In this document: positions 45,586 through 57,893 of the stretch, in pieces
How positions within the stretch are numbered: the stretch's first letter is position 1
Layout of the letters: each line of letters begins with the position of its first letter
Source of the DNA: Congeria kusceri
Lineage: Eukaryota; Mollusca; Bivalvia; Myida; Dreissenidae
Assembly: GCA_027627225.1 (NCBI GenBank)
Contig: CM051034.1
Span: 42,996,048-43,060,047 of the forward strand
Length of the DNA: 64,000 nucleotides
Direction: 5' to 3'
Translations under genes and position numbers: made by a program
Notes under the pieces: generated by a model
What the model was told of the DNA's origin: nothing
Database searches by the model: none
What the model saw: the letters and a program-made list of their open reading frames with translations, nothing else

Positions 45586-48500
45586 TTATCGTCGTTTGCC
45601 TCCCTTCTTTTTCTTCTTCTGGGCTTGTGCCGGCTTGCTCTGCCTGGGACCTTTGGGAGTTGTTGCGGCCCCAGGGCGGGGCGAGTTGGGATCGGAACCA
45701 CCCTGGGGCGTCTTGCTGGCGTCTAGGGCATCCATGTTGGCAGTGGTGGCACCCTGGGATCCCTTACCTGCAATTTGTGCTTAAACATTGAAATTCTGTA
45801 ACAGATTTATACAGAAAATAATGTGTTTTATGTCCCCCTATAAACATCAGTTGTGCCATAGGTAACCCTTTCATTTTGCATGACAGTACAATATATGATG
45901 TACACAATAAATCACATCTTTTCAAAAAGCCATTTTCCAAAAATATAATATAGATGTGTTTTAGTTGATCTATGAATTAGTAATTGTTTGAAAAGTCATG
46001 TTTGTTCATTTCTCAATATCTCGGGAAGACATAAATGCGAGTTCTTTAAAACAATATAGCAAATATCACTACAAACCTATATCCTTTTTCTTGTCCTTCC
46101 TCTTGCCCCTGTAGTATGACCTCTCTCTCCGTGGCAACCAACGCTCCGGGTCAGGGGTCACATCTGGATTGTAGTTCTTGGGCAGTTTAGCTGCCAATTT
46201 GAGAAAATAAGCATTAAAACCGTTTGTTTAAACCTTCTTATTTAACCTTGATCGAGTCAAAAGCCCAATGTGTATTTTCATATTGAGACATGTTACAATC
46301 CATTTCCTGGGAAGTACCAGAACTTGGTGTCTTTTGAGAGAGATAATTTGAACTCACCCATAGAAGGGATCAAATTCACAATCTCCCTATTGAAAGTCAA
46401 AAGCCATATCCATTACATTATTGGGACTTGCTAAGAAATACATTTTGAAAATAATTAGTAGAAGCCTTTGATTTGAAACACTGCATTCATTACTTTAAGT
46501 GTATCTTGGCAATTTAAGTAAAATCTGAGTTAACACTTAATGCAAATACTAATGCACATCAAATAATATTATATATTATATCATTAGATGTATTCAAATG
46601 ACAAAAGAAACAAAAAGAATAATACAGTGCATGTGGTGCTTACTTTTCTTTTTCTTGTTCTTCTTTTTCTGTAACAACATAGCCTGGTCTCCAGCTCTAC
46701 ATGTAAAACAAAAAAATATAATGTGACAAAAACATAAGCTTTATTTTTAACACAACGACACTAAACACCAAACTTACATTCTGGTTAAATGGCTATTACA
46801 ACAGCACAACTTGTAGCACAATTTTGCAGTAATATAAACTTGGCTAATTACGGATGAATTCAAGGGAGTTAAAATAACATGAATGAAAGGGAGTTGAAAC
46901 AATACCTTTATTTACAAATACTAAAATTCACTCATGCTACATTGAATTTAATTGTGATTATGTGTTCAAAACAAATTAAAAATTTAAACAATATTATTAA
47001 CGTTAATTTAAACATGTAAATAAGCAATCAACAATTTCCAACTTACGGTCCAGGAGACGGTTCAGCCTTCTGGGTTTTCTTCATGTACTTGGGTCCAAGG
47101 GAGCTAAATGCGGCTTCCAGGGCCTCTATGTCCACGGTGGCGGCCGTTTCCTCAACTGACGGGAGATCACGACTGATCTGCTGAGCCTTGGCTGGATCGA
47201 TCTTTGAATACGCCGATATAAGCTGGGCTAGAACCTTCGGGTCTTTTGGATTTTTCCTGCAATTTGATCATTAGTTTATCTTTAATATAACAAAAGGGAA
47301 TTTCTTCCTTGTGTGCGTCTTTTTGTTGTTTTTATTGCTGTTGTTTTTGGCATGCAAGGAATAGATTGTGAAAGTTTGAGGTTTATCGTTTCAAGAAAAA
47401 AAATCAAACTCTGATCACAGCTGTGATTAGGTTGTATTAATTTGTATTCCGATTATAAAAAATATTCAACAAGCAAAATAAACAAGTGATTCAGTGAGAA
47501 GCAATTAAAGGATTGCTATTAAACCAAACATACAAACATACTTGCGTAACTCTTCTAGAAGCTGTATTGCGTTCTTGGGCTCGCTGTACTTGAGCATGAA
47601 GCTCGTGTTGACCCTCAGCAGCGTTTGTAGGGCATCTGACTGGGGCTGTAACAAAATCTGGTGTTACAATGACAGTGTCAACCATAGATGCAAAAGTAAT
47701 GTCCCCCAAAAAAATTGTCTGTTCAAATGTTTGCATTGTTTGGAAAGAAAGTGTCTCTCTCTCACAAGCAGGTATTATTCAGAAAATTGCATTAACTTTA
47801 GTAGAGAGTCTGGTATTTCATATCTTTGTCTAGAATAATAAGCTCAAAGCATGGTGTTTACAACATTCTAATGACATTTCACACACACACAATCAAAACT
47901 GATACATTTGAAGCGAACTGAGTAATAATACAAAAGATTTCTCCATACATGCATCAAATCTCAGTTTGGTTCAAAGACAACGTTTTTGAACATATGTATG
48001 AGACGAAAGTACCGGTAACATATACAGTAATGGATTAGAAAAGAAATTACTTCTGGAAACGTATATGAATTGTAATAATAATGTTAGAAAATTAAATCAT
48101 ATACAAAAATGTCAAGTACCAAAGTAGCCAGCCAGAGTGCACGTACCTGGTTTTTCCTGGTCCAGTCTACAGCCCTGGATAGCACCAGCATGGCCCCATC
48201 AGTGTCCTCCTGACCCATGTACAGGGTGACCAGCGTGGACACCTGCAGTGAACAACATGCAGTTTCAATAACCAAACACTTTTCTGTGGGCAGATTACAT
48301 TAGAGGCGTGTCGTGGGAAATCCAGGCTCAATGCGTGTGCATAAAGAATCTTTACGGATTAGCCTGTGCAGTCTGCAGTAGATTTATATTTAGAAGAGAC
48401 TTCATTGAAACAGAAAATATCATAAAAGCGGAAGTGCCGTCCTGGATTGCGAACTGCACAGGCTAATCCAGGATGACACTTTACGCAAATGCATTAAGCC

Positions 48501-51500
48501 CAGTCTTGCCACGACACACCTCAATACTTTTATTTAGTGAACAGTTTAAACCTTTGTCAAGCCTTTAATAGGGTGACTACGGTGAAGACCTATAGCAAAC
48601 AACAGTCAGAGATTTATGGTATTACTGGAAAACTAAACCAGTAGCAAACAACATCTCGGTCAGTGGTTTGTACCCAGTATCAAGGTAATCGTATGCATGT
48701 AAATAAGAAAACAACACATTCTTAGTATCAAAGCTTATGAGGAAGTCTATTCTGTCTGAGTTTATGTTGGTGTTCGCTGACAAAATGCAGATTGTGTATA
48801 GAATAGCAATGATGTACATTAATTATAGTACGGCTAGAAAGCAAAACAAGTACAAAACCAAACTGAGCTACCAATGCACTAAAAGCAAAACAAGTACAAA
48901 ACCAAACTGAGCTACCAATGCACTAAAAGCAAAACAAGTACAAAACCAAACTGAGCTACCAATGCACAATCAAGAAACTAATCAATATCGGTAATATGGG
49001 TACAAATGTACACCTAAATCTGATGGAAAGCTCCACTCACCACACCAGGCTTATACTGGTACTCTCCCAAGGTTTGCAGGGCCTCGCAAGCCTTGTAGAC
49101 GCTGCCCATCTGTAGGTGGAGCTGGGACACAGCAAGGGGGAGGCTTATCAGGCCTCCTTTCCTAGACTCAATGTATGCCTGCAGCAGGTGTAGAGATATT
49201 GCATCAGTTTGTGCATCAGTAGGTATTGTCAGCTACACATTGTAACACATCTTGAACACATGTGCTTTGTGTACCGATGTATAGATTCACCTTCACCTTT
49301 TAATACATCTTTTATGGGATTCTTTTGCAAATTGACAAATATACATACCGGGGTATAACATAAATAAATAATAACTATATAAACCTTACAACTCCTACTA
49401 CACAAGGCTGAGAATATTTATACAACAAGAGCTTATAATGGTCTCTATGTTGCATTAACAGCAACCATATTAAGAAAATTTACTTATCATTAACTGTACA
49501 AACAATTTTGATATTTTTCTTTTTTCATCAGCGTTAATTGAGGAGAACAGGCGGCATAAAACACTGAGATGTCAGAAGTAATTATAGCCTTAGTTATAGC
49601 AAATTTGCCCAGCATTACAACTTTTCTTTTTCCGTTTTTCAGCAAAAGAAAATTTAGCTGAAAGCTGTATTTCATCAACATTTACTTGCAATGAGCAACA
49701 AAAGACATGAAAACATCCTGATACGAGAAGAAGGGCCAAATTAGTGTGTACCGTGAGAAGATCAATGGCCTGGTTTATCTGTTTGTCGCGTGCAAACTGG
49801 GCGGCCTCGATGAGTACCGGGGTCTCGATCTCTGGGAACTGCTTCTGTAGCTGCTTGGCCAGTTGGTGACACTGGTCCGCCTAAAAGTGGGGGACAGTCA
49901 ATAAGTGTTAGTGTTACATATAAGTAAGTGATTTCGTTCATCCCATCATAAAGATTATAAACAATATTGACAAGAGAGCCTTGAAACATCACTTATTTTA
50001 TAATACCATGTTATAAAGCTTTTACACACTGTCGAACATATGTTTATATGAGGTTGTTATGTACTACAAACGTACGGCTGGAAAACCGCGGCCAATACAC
50101 GGACAAAGCGCTACATATTATATAGAACTATGTTTTGTATTAACACTTGAGAAAGCCTTAGCCCTGGATTAATCTCATGCTTGGGTGACAACTATGCTGT
50201 CTGTGCCCACGACTTTCAAGCATGTGTTCAGAGAACCACAAACCATTGGATATATCTAGGGACGCGATGTGTGATTTCAGAGCACATGAACGCAGTAACA
50301 CCAATTAGCAACCACAAGGCGCTTTACTCTCCTACTACTGATAAAGAGACAATGGTCCACATCATGGGATTACCACAATGTCATCTACTGAACAATAGGG
50401 TTCTAGGTCGACTTTGACACCTAACTTGCGATCTAGAGAAGCTAAGGCGACATGAATGCTTGATTTTATAGCCTAACATTGATATATACAGTATTTTGTA
50501 TGCTAATTAAAATTTAATTAATCAGGCAGTTAAGTATTTGAATACCTAAAAAATATTCAAACATTTTTCATTATTCAAATATTTGAATATTCGTTGCCAT
50601 CCCTATTAATAATAAACATTTTAACACAGCGATGCATACAATGAACACTCTAGAAAATGCTTTTTAAACATAATCACACTACAGGGGTCACACGAAGGTA
50701 AACACGTGGGTGTACATGCATGCATTCTTGAAACATTCAGTATTCCCAACCAAATTAACTTACAACTCTCATATAAACTAGATGTGTCACAGACATGGAT
50801 GCCCCCATGACACGTTTGGACACTGAAAAAGGGCGTGTCACAAACACTCATTTTTGCCTCCAGAAATTTATTTCATATATAATAATTTACAGTTAAACAA
50901 GTGACAAAGGGCCATAATTCTGCCAAAATTAGTCGCAGCCAAAATTCCTTCCTTTACGATCACCTACATGCTAAGGTTCTTCAGCTGTGACAGTTTAAGC
51001 GAAATTCGCCAAGCAGTTTAAGAGAAATTGAGTCCACACAATTTCGGGACGTACGGATGGACGGATCAGTGCAAGCATTATGCCTCCCACTTTCTGGGGG
51101 AATAAAAACCCTGACAAACAAGAAAGTCACCTGGTTGGTGTACATATGCAGCAGGCACTGGTTCATGTCTATGTCCCGTCTCTGTACGGCCGACAATTTA
51201 TGCTTCAGGTTGCTGCCAGTGGCAACCTTCATCTTCTTCTTAGAGTCAAACACGTTCTGGTCCTGAAATATCGGGGCATAGCTTTATGGTAAATTAAATC
51301 TCAGGGGTTTGGAAATACCAAAATTATTCACAAGTCGATGGACAAGTTCATTGCAAACAAGAGCTGTCGGAGGACAGCGCGCTCGACTTTTCTCGTGCTT
51401 GTCAGAGTTACTGGCATTTTTTTTCTAAAACAAGTAATATGTAAATTCCACGAAAACCTAATTTTTCTAAGAAATGCATTAAAGTCAGCACATGGATAAA

Positions 51501-54500
51501 TTTTTTAGTAAAGTGACCTTGACCCCACCCACCCCATATGCAATCCCAAGCGAGGTCTCGATATAAGGTATCTATGTATTAAGTTTCATTAAAATATCTC
51601 AATGCATTCTCAAGTTATTGATTGGAAACCATTTTTGTATTTTTAGTAATAGCGACCTTGACCTTGACCCCACCCTCACCATACGCAATTCCAAGCGAGG
51701 TCTTGATATAAGGTATCTATGTATAAAGTTTCATTAAAATATCTCAATGCATTCTCAAGTTATTGAGGTGAAACCGTTTTTCTATTTTAGTAACAGTGAC
51801 CTTGACCATGACCCTATATGCAATCCCAAGTGGTCTCGATATAAGGTATGTATGTATCAAGTTTCATTAAAATATCTCAATTCGTTCTCAAGTTATTGCA
51901 ATCGCAAGCGAGGTCTCGATATAAGGTATGTATGTATAAAGTTTCATTAAAATATATCAATTCATTCTCAAGTTATTGAGCAGAAACCATTTTTCTATTT
52001 TTAGTAACAGTGACCTTGACCCCACCCACCCCATATGCAATTCCATGCGAGGTCTCGATATAAGGTATCTATGTTTGCAGTTTCATTACAATAGCTTAAT
52101 CCGTTCTCGAGCGGAAACTGTTTTTCTATTTATAGTAACAGTGACCTTGACCACCCACCCCATATGCAATCCCAAGTGAGGTCTTGATATAAGGTATCTA
52201 TGTATTAAGTTTTATTAACATGTCTCAATTTGTTCTAAAGTTATTGAGCGGAAAACTTTTTTCTATTTTTAGTAACAGTGACCTTGACCCCACCCACCCC
52301 ATATGCAATCCCTAGCGAGGTCTCGCTATAAGGTATCTATTACAACAGCTTAATCCGTTCTCGAGTTAGAGAGTCGAAACGTCGAAACGTAAAAAACTTT
52401 AACCTGTCCATATAGCTTATATGTAAAATTTCTAAGTGTAAAAAGGCCCATAATTTTGACAAATTTCAAAATTCATCAAAATTGGCCTATGAGTTCATTT
52501 TAATATAGGGAACAAGTGTTCTGAGTTTGCATGAAATCCCTTAAGCCATTCCTGAGAGACCAGTTTACCAAAAAACTTTAACCTATAGCTTATTAGCTTA
52601 TGTAAAATTTCTAAGTGTAAAAAGGCCCATAATTTTGACAAATTTCAAAATTCATCAAAATTGGCCTATGAGTTCATTTTAATATAGGGAACAAGTGTTC
52701 TGAGTTTGCATGAAATCCCTTAAGCCATTCCTGAGAAACCAGTTTACCAAAAAACTTTAACCTATAGCTTATTAGCTTATGTAAAATTTCTAAGTGTAAA
52801 AAGGCCCATAATTTTGACAAATTTCTAACTAGAGTTACCAAACTTGGCCTATAGGTTCATTTTAATGTGGGGAATAAACCTTTTAAGTTTGAATGAAATC
52901 CCTCAAGCCAATCCTGAGAAACTAGCTTACCGAAAAACTTTAACCTAGCTTGACCGCCGACACCGGTGCGAGTAGAATAGCTTGCCTTTTCTTTGAAAAA
53001 TCGAGCTTAAAATCTATTTGTGCCCAAGCAAGTAAATTGTCAAAATAGAAATATACTTTGAGATATGATTTGTCATTTAAGTTGAAATCAGAGAGAGCAA
53101 CAATGATCCAAAAACCAATAAAATTCAATCCTGCCATAGAGGACATTCCTGTACCTTGTTCATTGCAACAAGATTGTTGGAAAGCACTGCCATCAGTCCA
53201 ACATCAGAAGGCCTGAAATAGAATGTAGAACAGTAAACATTGACAAGAAAATAATTTACATTACAAATATAATCATTCATTAAAGAACTTCAAACATTGC
53301 TTGAATTTCAGTTTGATATTGAAATGCAGCTTTTTCTGTTTATTTCAAGCAGCATTTAAACAACAACTGTTGGAATTTTTCATTAACAAAATCTGTAGCA
53401 TGTGTACCAGTATTTTTCTTCAACATGGAACTTTCCTTATCAGAATCTACATAAAAAAGCAACATTACATATAGTATACGTCCCAGGTATTTGGTACCAC
53501 TCACTTGTGTTTCTGGACAGTGTTATAGAGAGCGTTTGCCTCAGATATACGACCCTGCTGTTGTAGAAGATAGGCCAGCTGAACACGAATGATTGCAAGT
53601 TCGTCATCCAACTCCTCTTCAGTTATATCCCCATCCTCTGATGTTCTCTGTTTGCACATTGCTGAGCAAGAAATAATAACCAAAATACATGTAGTACTTT
53701 TTCAAAGTTTTAAATTGTTATCGGATACAGGCAGTCATTCAATTGACTATTTATGAACTACAATGTTATAGCAGTTTTTATTTAAACGTTGTCATCATAA
53801 TAATGATTACAATTTAGTTAAAATCACTTATTTGGTAATTCACTGTTTTAAAACAGTAAAAATTAACTCTTTTATAATGGAACCTTTTCACTGGGAAAAT
53901 GAAAAATACCAAAAAAACAACACATGCTTAAGCATTAAATAAAAAGAAATTTGTTGGTTTCGGTAGAATATCAATTTTAATTCACTTGTGAAAATATAAA
54001 TTTATATGATCACTCGTGAATTATAATCGAGACCGAGACCCCTATTGATTCTCTAAGTTGTGCCAGTACTTAACACTGCACTGATACCCACCCTCCGCCT
54101 GCCTCAGCTTTTGTTCGGCTGCCATGTAATCCCCCTGACCAATCAGATAGCAGGCCTTGTTGTAACACAGCTCATATGTTCCCTCACTGAACTCTGGGGC
54201 CTCCTGATAGATAATAAAATCATCGGTGTTATAGCTCAAGTTACATATGATGAGAGAAATGAGTTTTATTTACATTGAAACACCCCGGCAATGGTGAAAA
54301 TGTTACAGCATGGGCTGCATTCCACATTGATGGGATTGTAGGGCCCTTTTTCTTTGAAGATAGGAACGGACACACTGACACTACTAATAAAGAGCAATAC
54401 ACATATCTGAACATTTTAAAGAAGAAATACATACCTGTGTTAAGGAGAAAAGGCATCAAATTTCAATGTCAGCTGCAAAAATGACTCTTTAGTGTTAATA

Positions 54501-57500
54501 AATTATTTTTAATTAAAATGCCTTCTTTAGCATAATTCCCTTTGTATGTTCTTTCAACCAAGATGACAGGAACAATAATCACCAGTTCAACATGAGCAAA
54601 CTAATAAACTTTGACAGGAAACAAACAGTAAGACAGCGGACAATAGTATTATACTCCCTGATTTTTTTGCATACCACATTTTGTCCGTTCCAGAGCTGCA
54701 GGGAGGCGAGGACCGCGGCCAGATTGGTCTGTCTCTCCTCGTCAAACTCATCCTCGGAGTTCTTGATCAGGTCTCGGTACAGATCGTAGCATTCCTGGTA
54801 GTCCTCCAGACGATACAGCTGCAGTAGACAGAGGATTACGGATAAAATTATGATCATTTAAATAGGTTTTAAATACTGGTACTCAGGAAAATAAGCCAAT
54901 ATAAAGAATTTTATATACACTGCTATCTTTCTCTGAAATTTAAACAGATTTAATTCTTGGAGTACAATGTACATTCCTGGTACTTCTCCAGCCGATACAG
55001 CTGTGGTAAACATAGTATTTCAGATATGATCATGGCAATTTAACGAGATTTAAATTCTCAGAAAAACAAGTCAAACAGAAAAATATTAAATACACAAGTA
55101 TTATTCTCTGAAATTTGAAAGATTTAAATTTTGGGGGCAAAAAAAGGCAAAAGGAATTGTTTTTGTAGAGGGTAAAGATATGATTAAAATGGAATGTAGA
55201 ATTCAAACCAATTCATCTTTAGAGTGGGCTCAGAAAGCAATATTATATGTAATATGGATATCTCGTTTTAATACTATGCAGCGTGGCAGCTGATCTCTGC
55301 CACAAAATTACTCGAAGTCACTCAAAGTGCGTGTACAACTAATTATAGCTGACGCCGACTAACACAGGGTAGTTGCTCAGCGATATTTCGCGCAGTTCCC
55401 AAGTAACTCCCCGTCAACCCACGGTCACACCTATGACTGAATCGCCCAAACATGTTATATCGAGACATATGTTTTTTTGCTTTAGCCATAGTTTAAAGAG
55501 GTTTGCAAACAGCACAGCTAGTTGCACACCAAGTATTTACCACTTGTGCGAGGAGCTCCTTGCACCTGTTGTCAAGGTTATCTCCCCCTGCTCTGAGCGT
55601 GGACACGGCTTCCTCTGTCCTGTTCAGTCGATATTCACAGTATGCCTTCTCAAAACGCACTTGGCTGCAAACAGAGAGGTCAACTACAGAGCACAATTTG
55701 TGATGCACTATGGTGTGTGCCCTGAGATTGGAACATTGCGATTTCAATTCATACTCGGGGAGATTTTGCATGATTTCCTAAAAAATGTCATAAAGTATTG
55801 GTTCTACACAGGAAATAGACTTGAAAGTGTCGCAAAAAACCTCTGGCTTTTGACAGGGTCAACTGAATATAAATGGGATAAACTAACAATCGAATAGGCA
55901 TCTTATAATCTTATAATAAATATATATTGTTTGGGTAAGCGACATGTAAAGTGACAAATAGCCGCAAACAAATGTTGACATTTTTCTTCAACTGACAATA
56001 GTAACCGCATGAAATATAACCAGTCATCTAGATTACTACTTGTATTAGAAAATCAAACAATATACACAAAGTAGATAATGTCAAACAAACAAGTAGAGGA
56101 AGGGACAGTAAGATTAAAACCCTAATTTGCAGACCAATATACACTGTAACAATATAGCTGATGAAATATATATAAAAATCTCCGGAAACTGTTTTAAAAA
56201 AGCTAAGAAAAAATGCTACATCATAAATAATTTGTAAACTTCTAAACAAGGAAAAGGGAAAAAAAACTGCAGTGAATAAACATTTTTTTGCCTAAGTTTA
56301 ATACAATCTGCTGACAATGTCAAGTTATATATGTTTTAAATTCAACTGTAACAAATCAAAATAACCAACAACATAAACCGTCCATTTAAATAGTAAAATA
56401 GATGCAAAAGAACAATAGTAAGTTTGTTTTCATTGCACCAGACTAATATCTATTAATAATAAATGCTCTATTATTAGATGTCAGATACTCATTTGAATGT
56501 ATTTTAATATTTGCAAAGCTATGGTTTTCATTATACAGACATAGCTACATGCATCATTATATGCTATGCATATTTTTATAACATCTACTATAGAATGCTG
56601 AGGCGGTCTCCGTAAAAGTCATCAGACCGCTTACAAAAGCCAGTAAAACTGTACGAGGCCCAGTTACATTGTTAAAATGACTGGGCCCAGTTGCTCAAAA
56701 CTTTAACGGCCGGTTAAGCTAACGGCCTGTTAACTTTAGATTTAAATAAAACTCATATTACAAGAAACTCGCTTGTGAAGCATTTGACAATTATTTGAGC
56801 ATATCAATTAATTTACAATAGATGCAAATTGTAAAATTTTAACATTTAATTTCACATCAAAAACTTTATCCAAAAGTTAACGGCTGTTAGCTTAATTGTC
56901 CGTTAAAGTTTTGAGCAACTGGGCCCAGCAGAACACTGGCCCTCCTGTCTGGTGACAACTTCTGGTCAAGTACCTTCTTGTAAGCTATATGTTTTTTGAG
57001 TGGCCAGTAAAATGGTGTTTGGGCCAATAACAATTAAGAGATTATCAGACCTTGTGGCCAGTAATGGATTTTGAACTTTCGCGGACACTGCTGAGGTAAC
57101 GTATATATTATATAAAGAGAAACCAGGGATTTCAGTAGATTTTCACAATCAGGAGTCAAGTGACCCATAGCTTGAAATTTAAAAGGGTCAAGATGCTGAA
57201 GTCAAATGAATTTTGTTTCATAATATATTAAATGCTTTAAAAATGGTTATTTGTGTTAATAACCGACCAAAACTTAAATGTTTTACACACAAAAAAACCA
57301 TAAATATGATAAAAAAAATATTATATTCTAATGCTTTCGAAGTTCGCAAAAAAAATAAATAGTTGCATCAAAATGATGCAAGGCAGACTATTTGCTCGGG
57401 TCAAAAATGTGTAAATTGCATTTTGCTAGCATCAAAAATCAGGATTCTGCATCAGTTGAAATCCCTGAGAAACAAATCACCAACCACAAAACTGTCAATA

Positions 57501-57893
57501 CCCTATGCGCAGTTTGTGATATAGTACAGTACGGCTCAAATAAAATGAACATATTTCACGATTCGTGGAGTTAAGGTGAACGAGTCAGATGCTAGTAGCA
57601 GTAGACTCTGACTAAATCAATGTATTGTGCAAACTAACTTAGCATCACTTGTCAGCATAGATATGCCAAGTAATAACACACAAATTCTGACTTCGCAACT
57701 GCGAGTGAAATGTTTATATCACTTTATTTGTACTGTTTATGTCTACCAAAAATAAATGCATAGCCGGCCACCAACCTGTGCATTGACCTGTCCTTATTGA
57801 TGGCAGTAAGGGCATCTTGAAACTTTTCTAAGTTGATCAAGCATACCACTTTGCTTTGGAAAGCCTCTGCCTCTGTGGGTGACTCCTGTAAAA
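45586..57893 (-). CDS. SRP72: signal recognition particle subunit SRP72 (15 exons in window, first exon not found)
   Basis: In-phase minus-strand exons: 57893-57776, 55664-55541, 54818-54675, 54203-54092, 53661-53505, 53212-53155, 51262-51131, 49880-49752, 49178-49041, 48242-48147, 47645-47542, 47256-47047, 46696-46644, 46190-46077, 45767-45586. They give 622 codons plus TAA at 45586-45588. SRP72 binds SRP68 and 7SL RNA in the cytosolic particle that targets secretory proteins to the ER. Diagnostic parts are the TPR-like helices (FEKAYCEYRLNRTEEAV, GTYELCYNKACYLIGQGDY), the RNA-binding motif LPKNYNPDVTPDPERWLPRR followed by ERSYYRG, and the lysine-rich tail ending KKKKKGGKRR. The first listed exon starts mid-protein (VLQESPTEAEAFQSKVVCL), so about 35 N-terminal residues lie in an exon I could not identify upstream. 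An acceptor at 57885 is also possible, but 57893 aligns better with the family. Confidence 0.95.
48303..48522. mobile_element. hairpin MITE, copy 4 (decayed long form)
   Basis: Starts GAGGCGTGTCGTGGGAAATC and ends TTGCCACGACACACCTC. It contains the TTTAGAAGAGACTTCATTGA spacer, but the left palindrome is cut short (GATTAGCCTGTGCAGTCTGC then a jump). Lies in an SRP72 intron. Confidence 0.82.
48838..48967. repeat. three-copy 44-bp tandem repeat
   Basis: The unit GCAAAACAAGTACAAAACCA, AACTGAGCTACCAATGCACT starts at 48841, 48885 and 48929. Copies are identical apart from the truncated last one. In an SRP72 intron. Confidence 0.93.
50783..51108 (+). repeat. short molluscan repeat element (partner of 28.5 kb)
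   Basis: GATGTGTCACAGACATGGAT and GCCCCCATG at the left; GGGCCATAATTCTGCCAAAA, GTCGCAGCCAAAAT and TCGGGACGTACGGATGGACG inside; CCCACTTTCTGGGGGAATAA at the right. It shares all inner blocks with 28490-28770. It abuts an SRP72 exon (51262-51131) at about 23 bp. Confidence 0.75.
51357..53007 (+). repeat. GAGCTGTC-family repeat element with two tandem arrays
   Basis: Starts ACAAGAGCTGTCGGAGGACAG and ends CTTTGAAAAATCGAGCT. The left part (51520-52360) repeats a ~140-bp unit (GTGACCTTGACCCCACCCAC, GGTCTCGATATAAGGTATCT). The right part (52400-52930) repeats a 179-bp unit (AAAATTTCTAAGTGTAAAAA, ATTGGCCTATGAGTTCATTT, GAAATCCCTTAAGCC), whose first two copies are nearly identical. It fills most of the intron between SRP72 exons 53155 and 51262. 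Confidence 0.82.
54951..55000 (-). pseudogene. decayed duplicate of an SRP72 exon
   Basis: About 180 bp upstream (in gene direction) of the real exon 54818-54675, the minus strand again reads CAG then CTGTATCGGCTGGAGAAGTA, CCAGGAATG, encoding LYRLEKYQEC. The real exon encodes LYRLEDYQEC. Downstream flanks also match (for example TATGATCAT at 54849 and 55027 on the plus strand). After the tenth residue the copy diverges and reaches an in-frame stop (TAA at about 54952). It is a partial tandem duplication that no longer encodes the rest of the exon. Confidence 0.8.
56681..56928. mobile_element. 248-bp foldback element
   Basis: The left arm starts CTGGGCCCAGTTGCTCAAAA at 56681 and continues CTTTAACGG, CCGGTTAAGCTAACGG. 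The right arm ends TTTTGAGCAACTGGGCCCAG at 56928. The arms match over about 55 bp with a few differences, around an AT-rich core. In an SRP72 intron; no coding. Confidence 0.82.

Noticed and set aside
45536..45791. Two plus-strand frames of 69-82 codons
   Set aside because: They are antisense shadows of the last SRP72 exon, whose minus-strand reading has the family-typical lysine-rich C-terminus.
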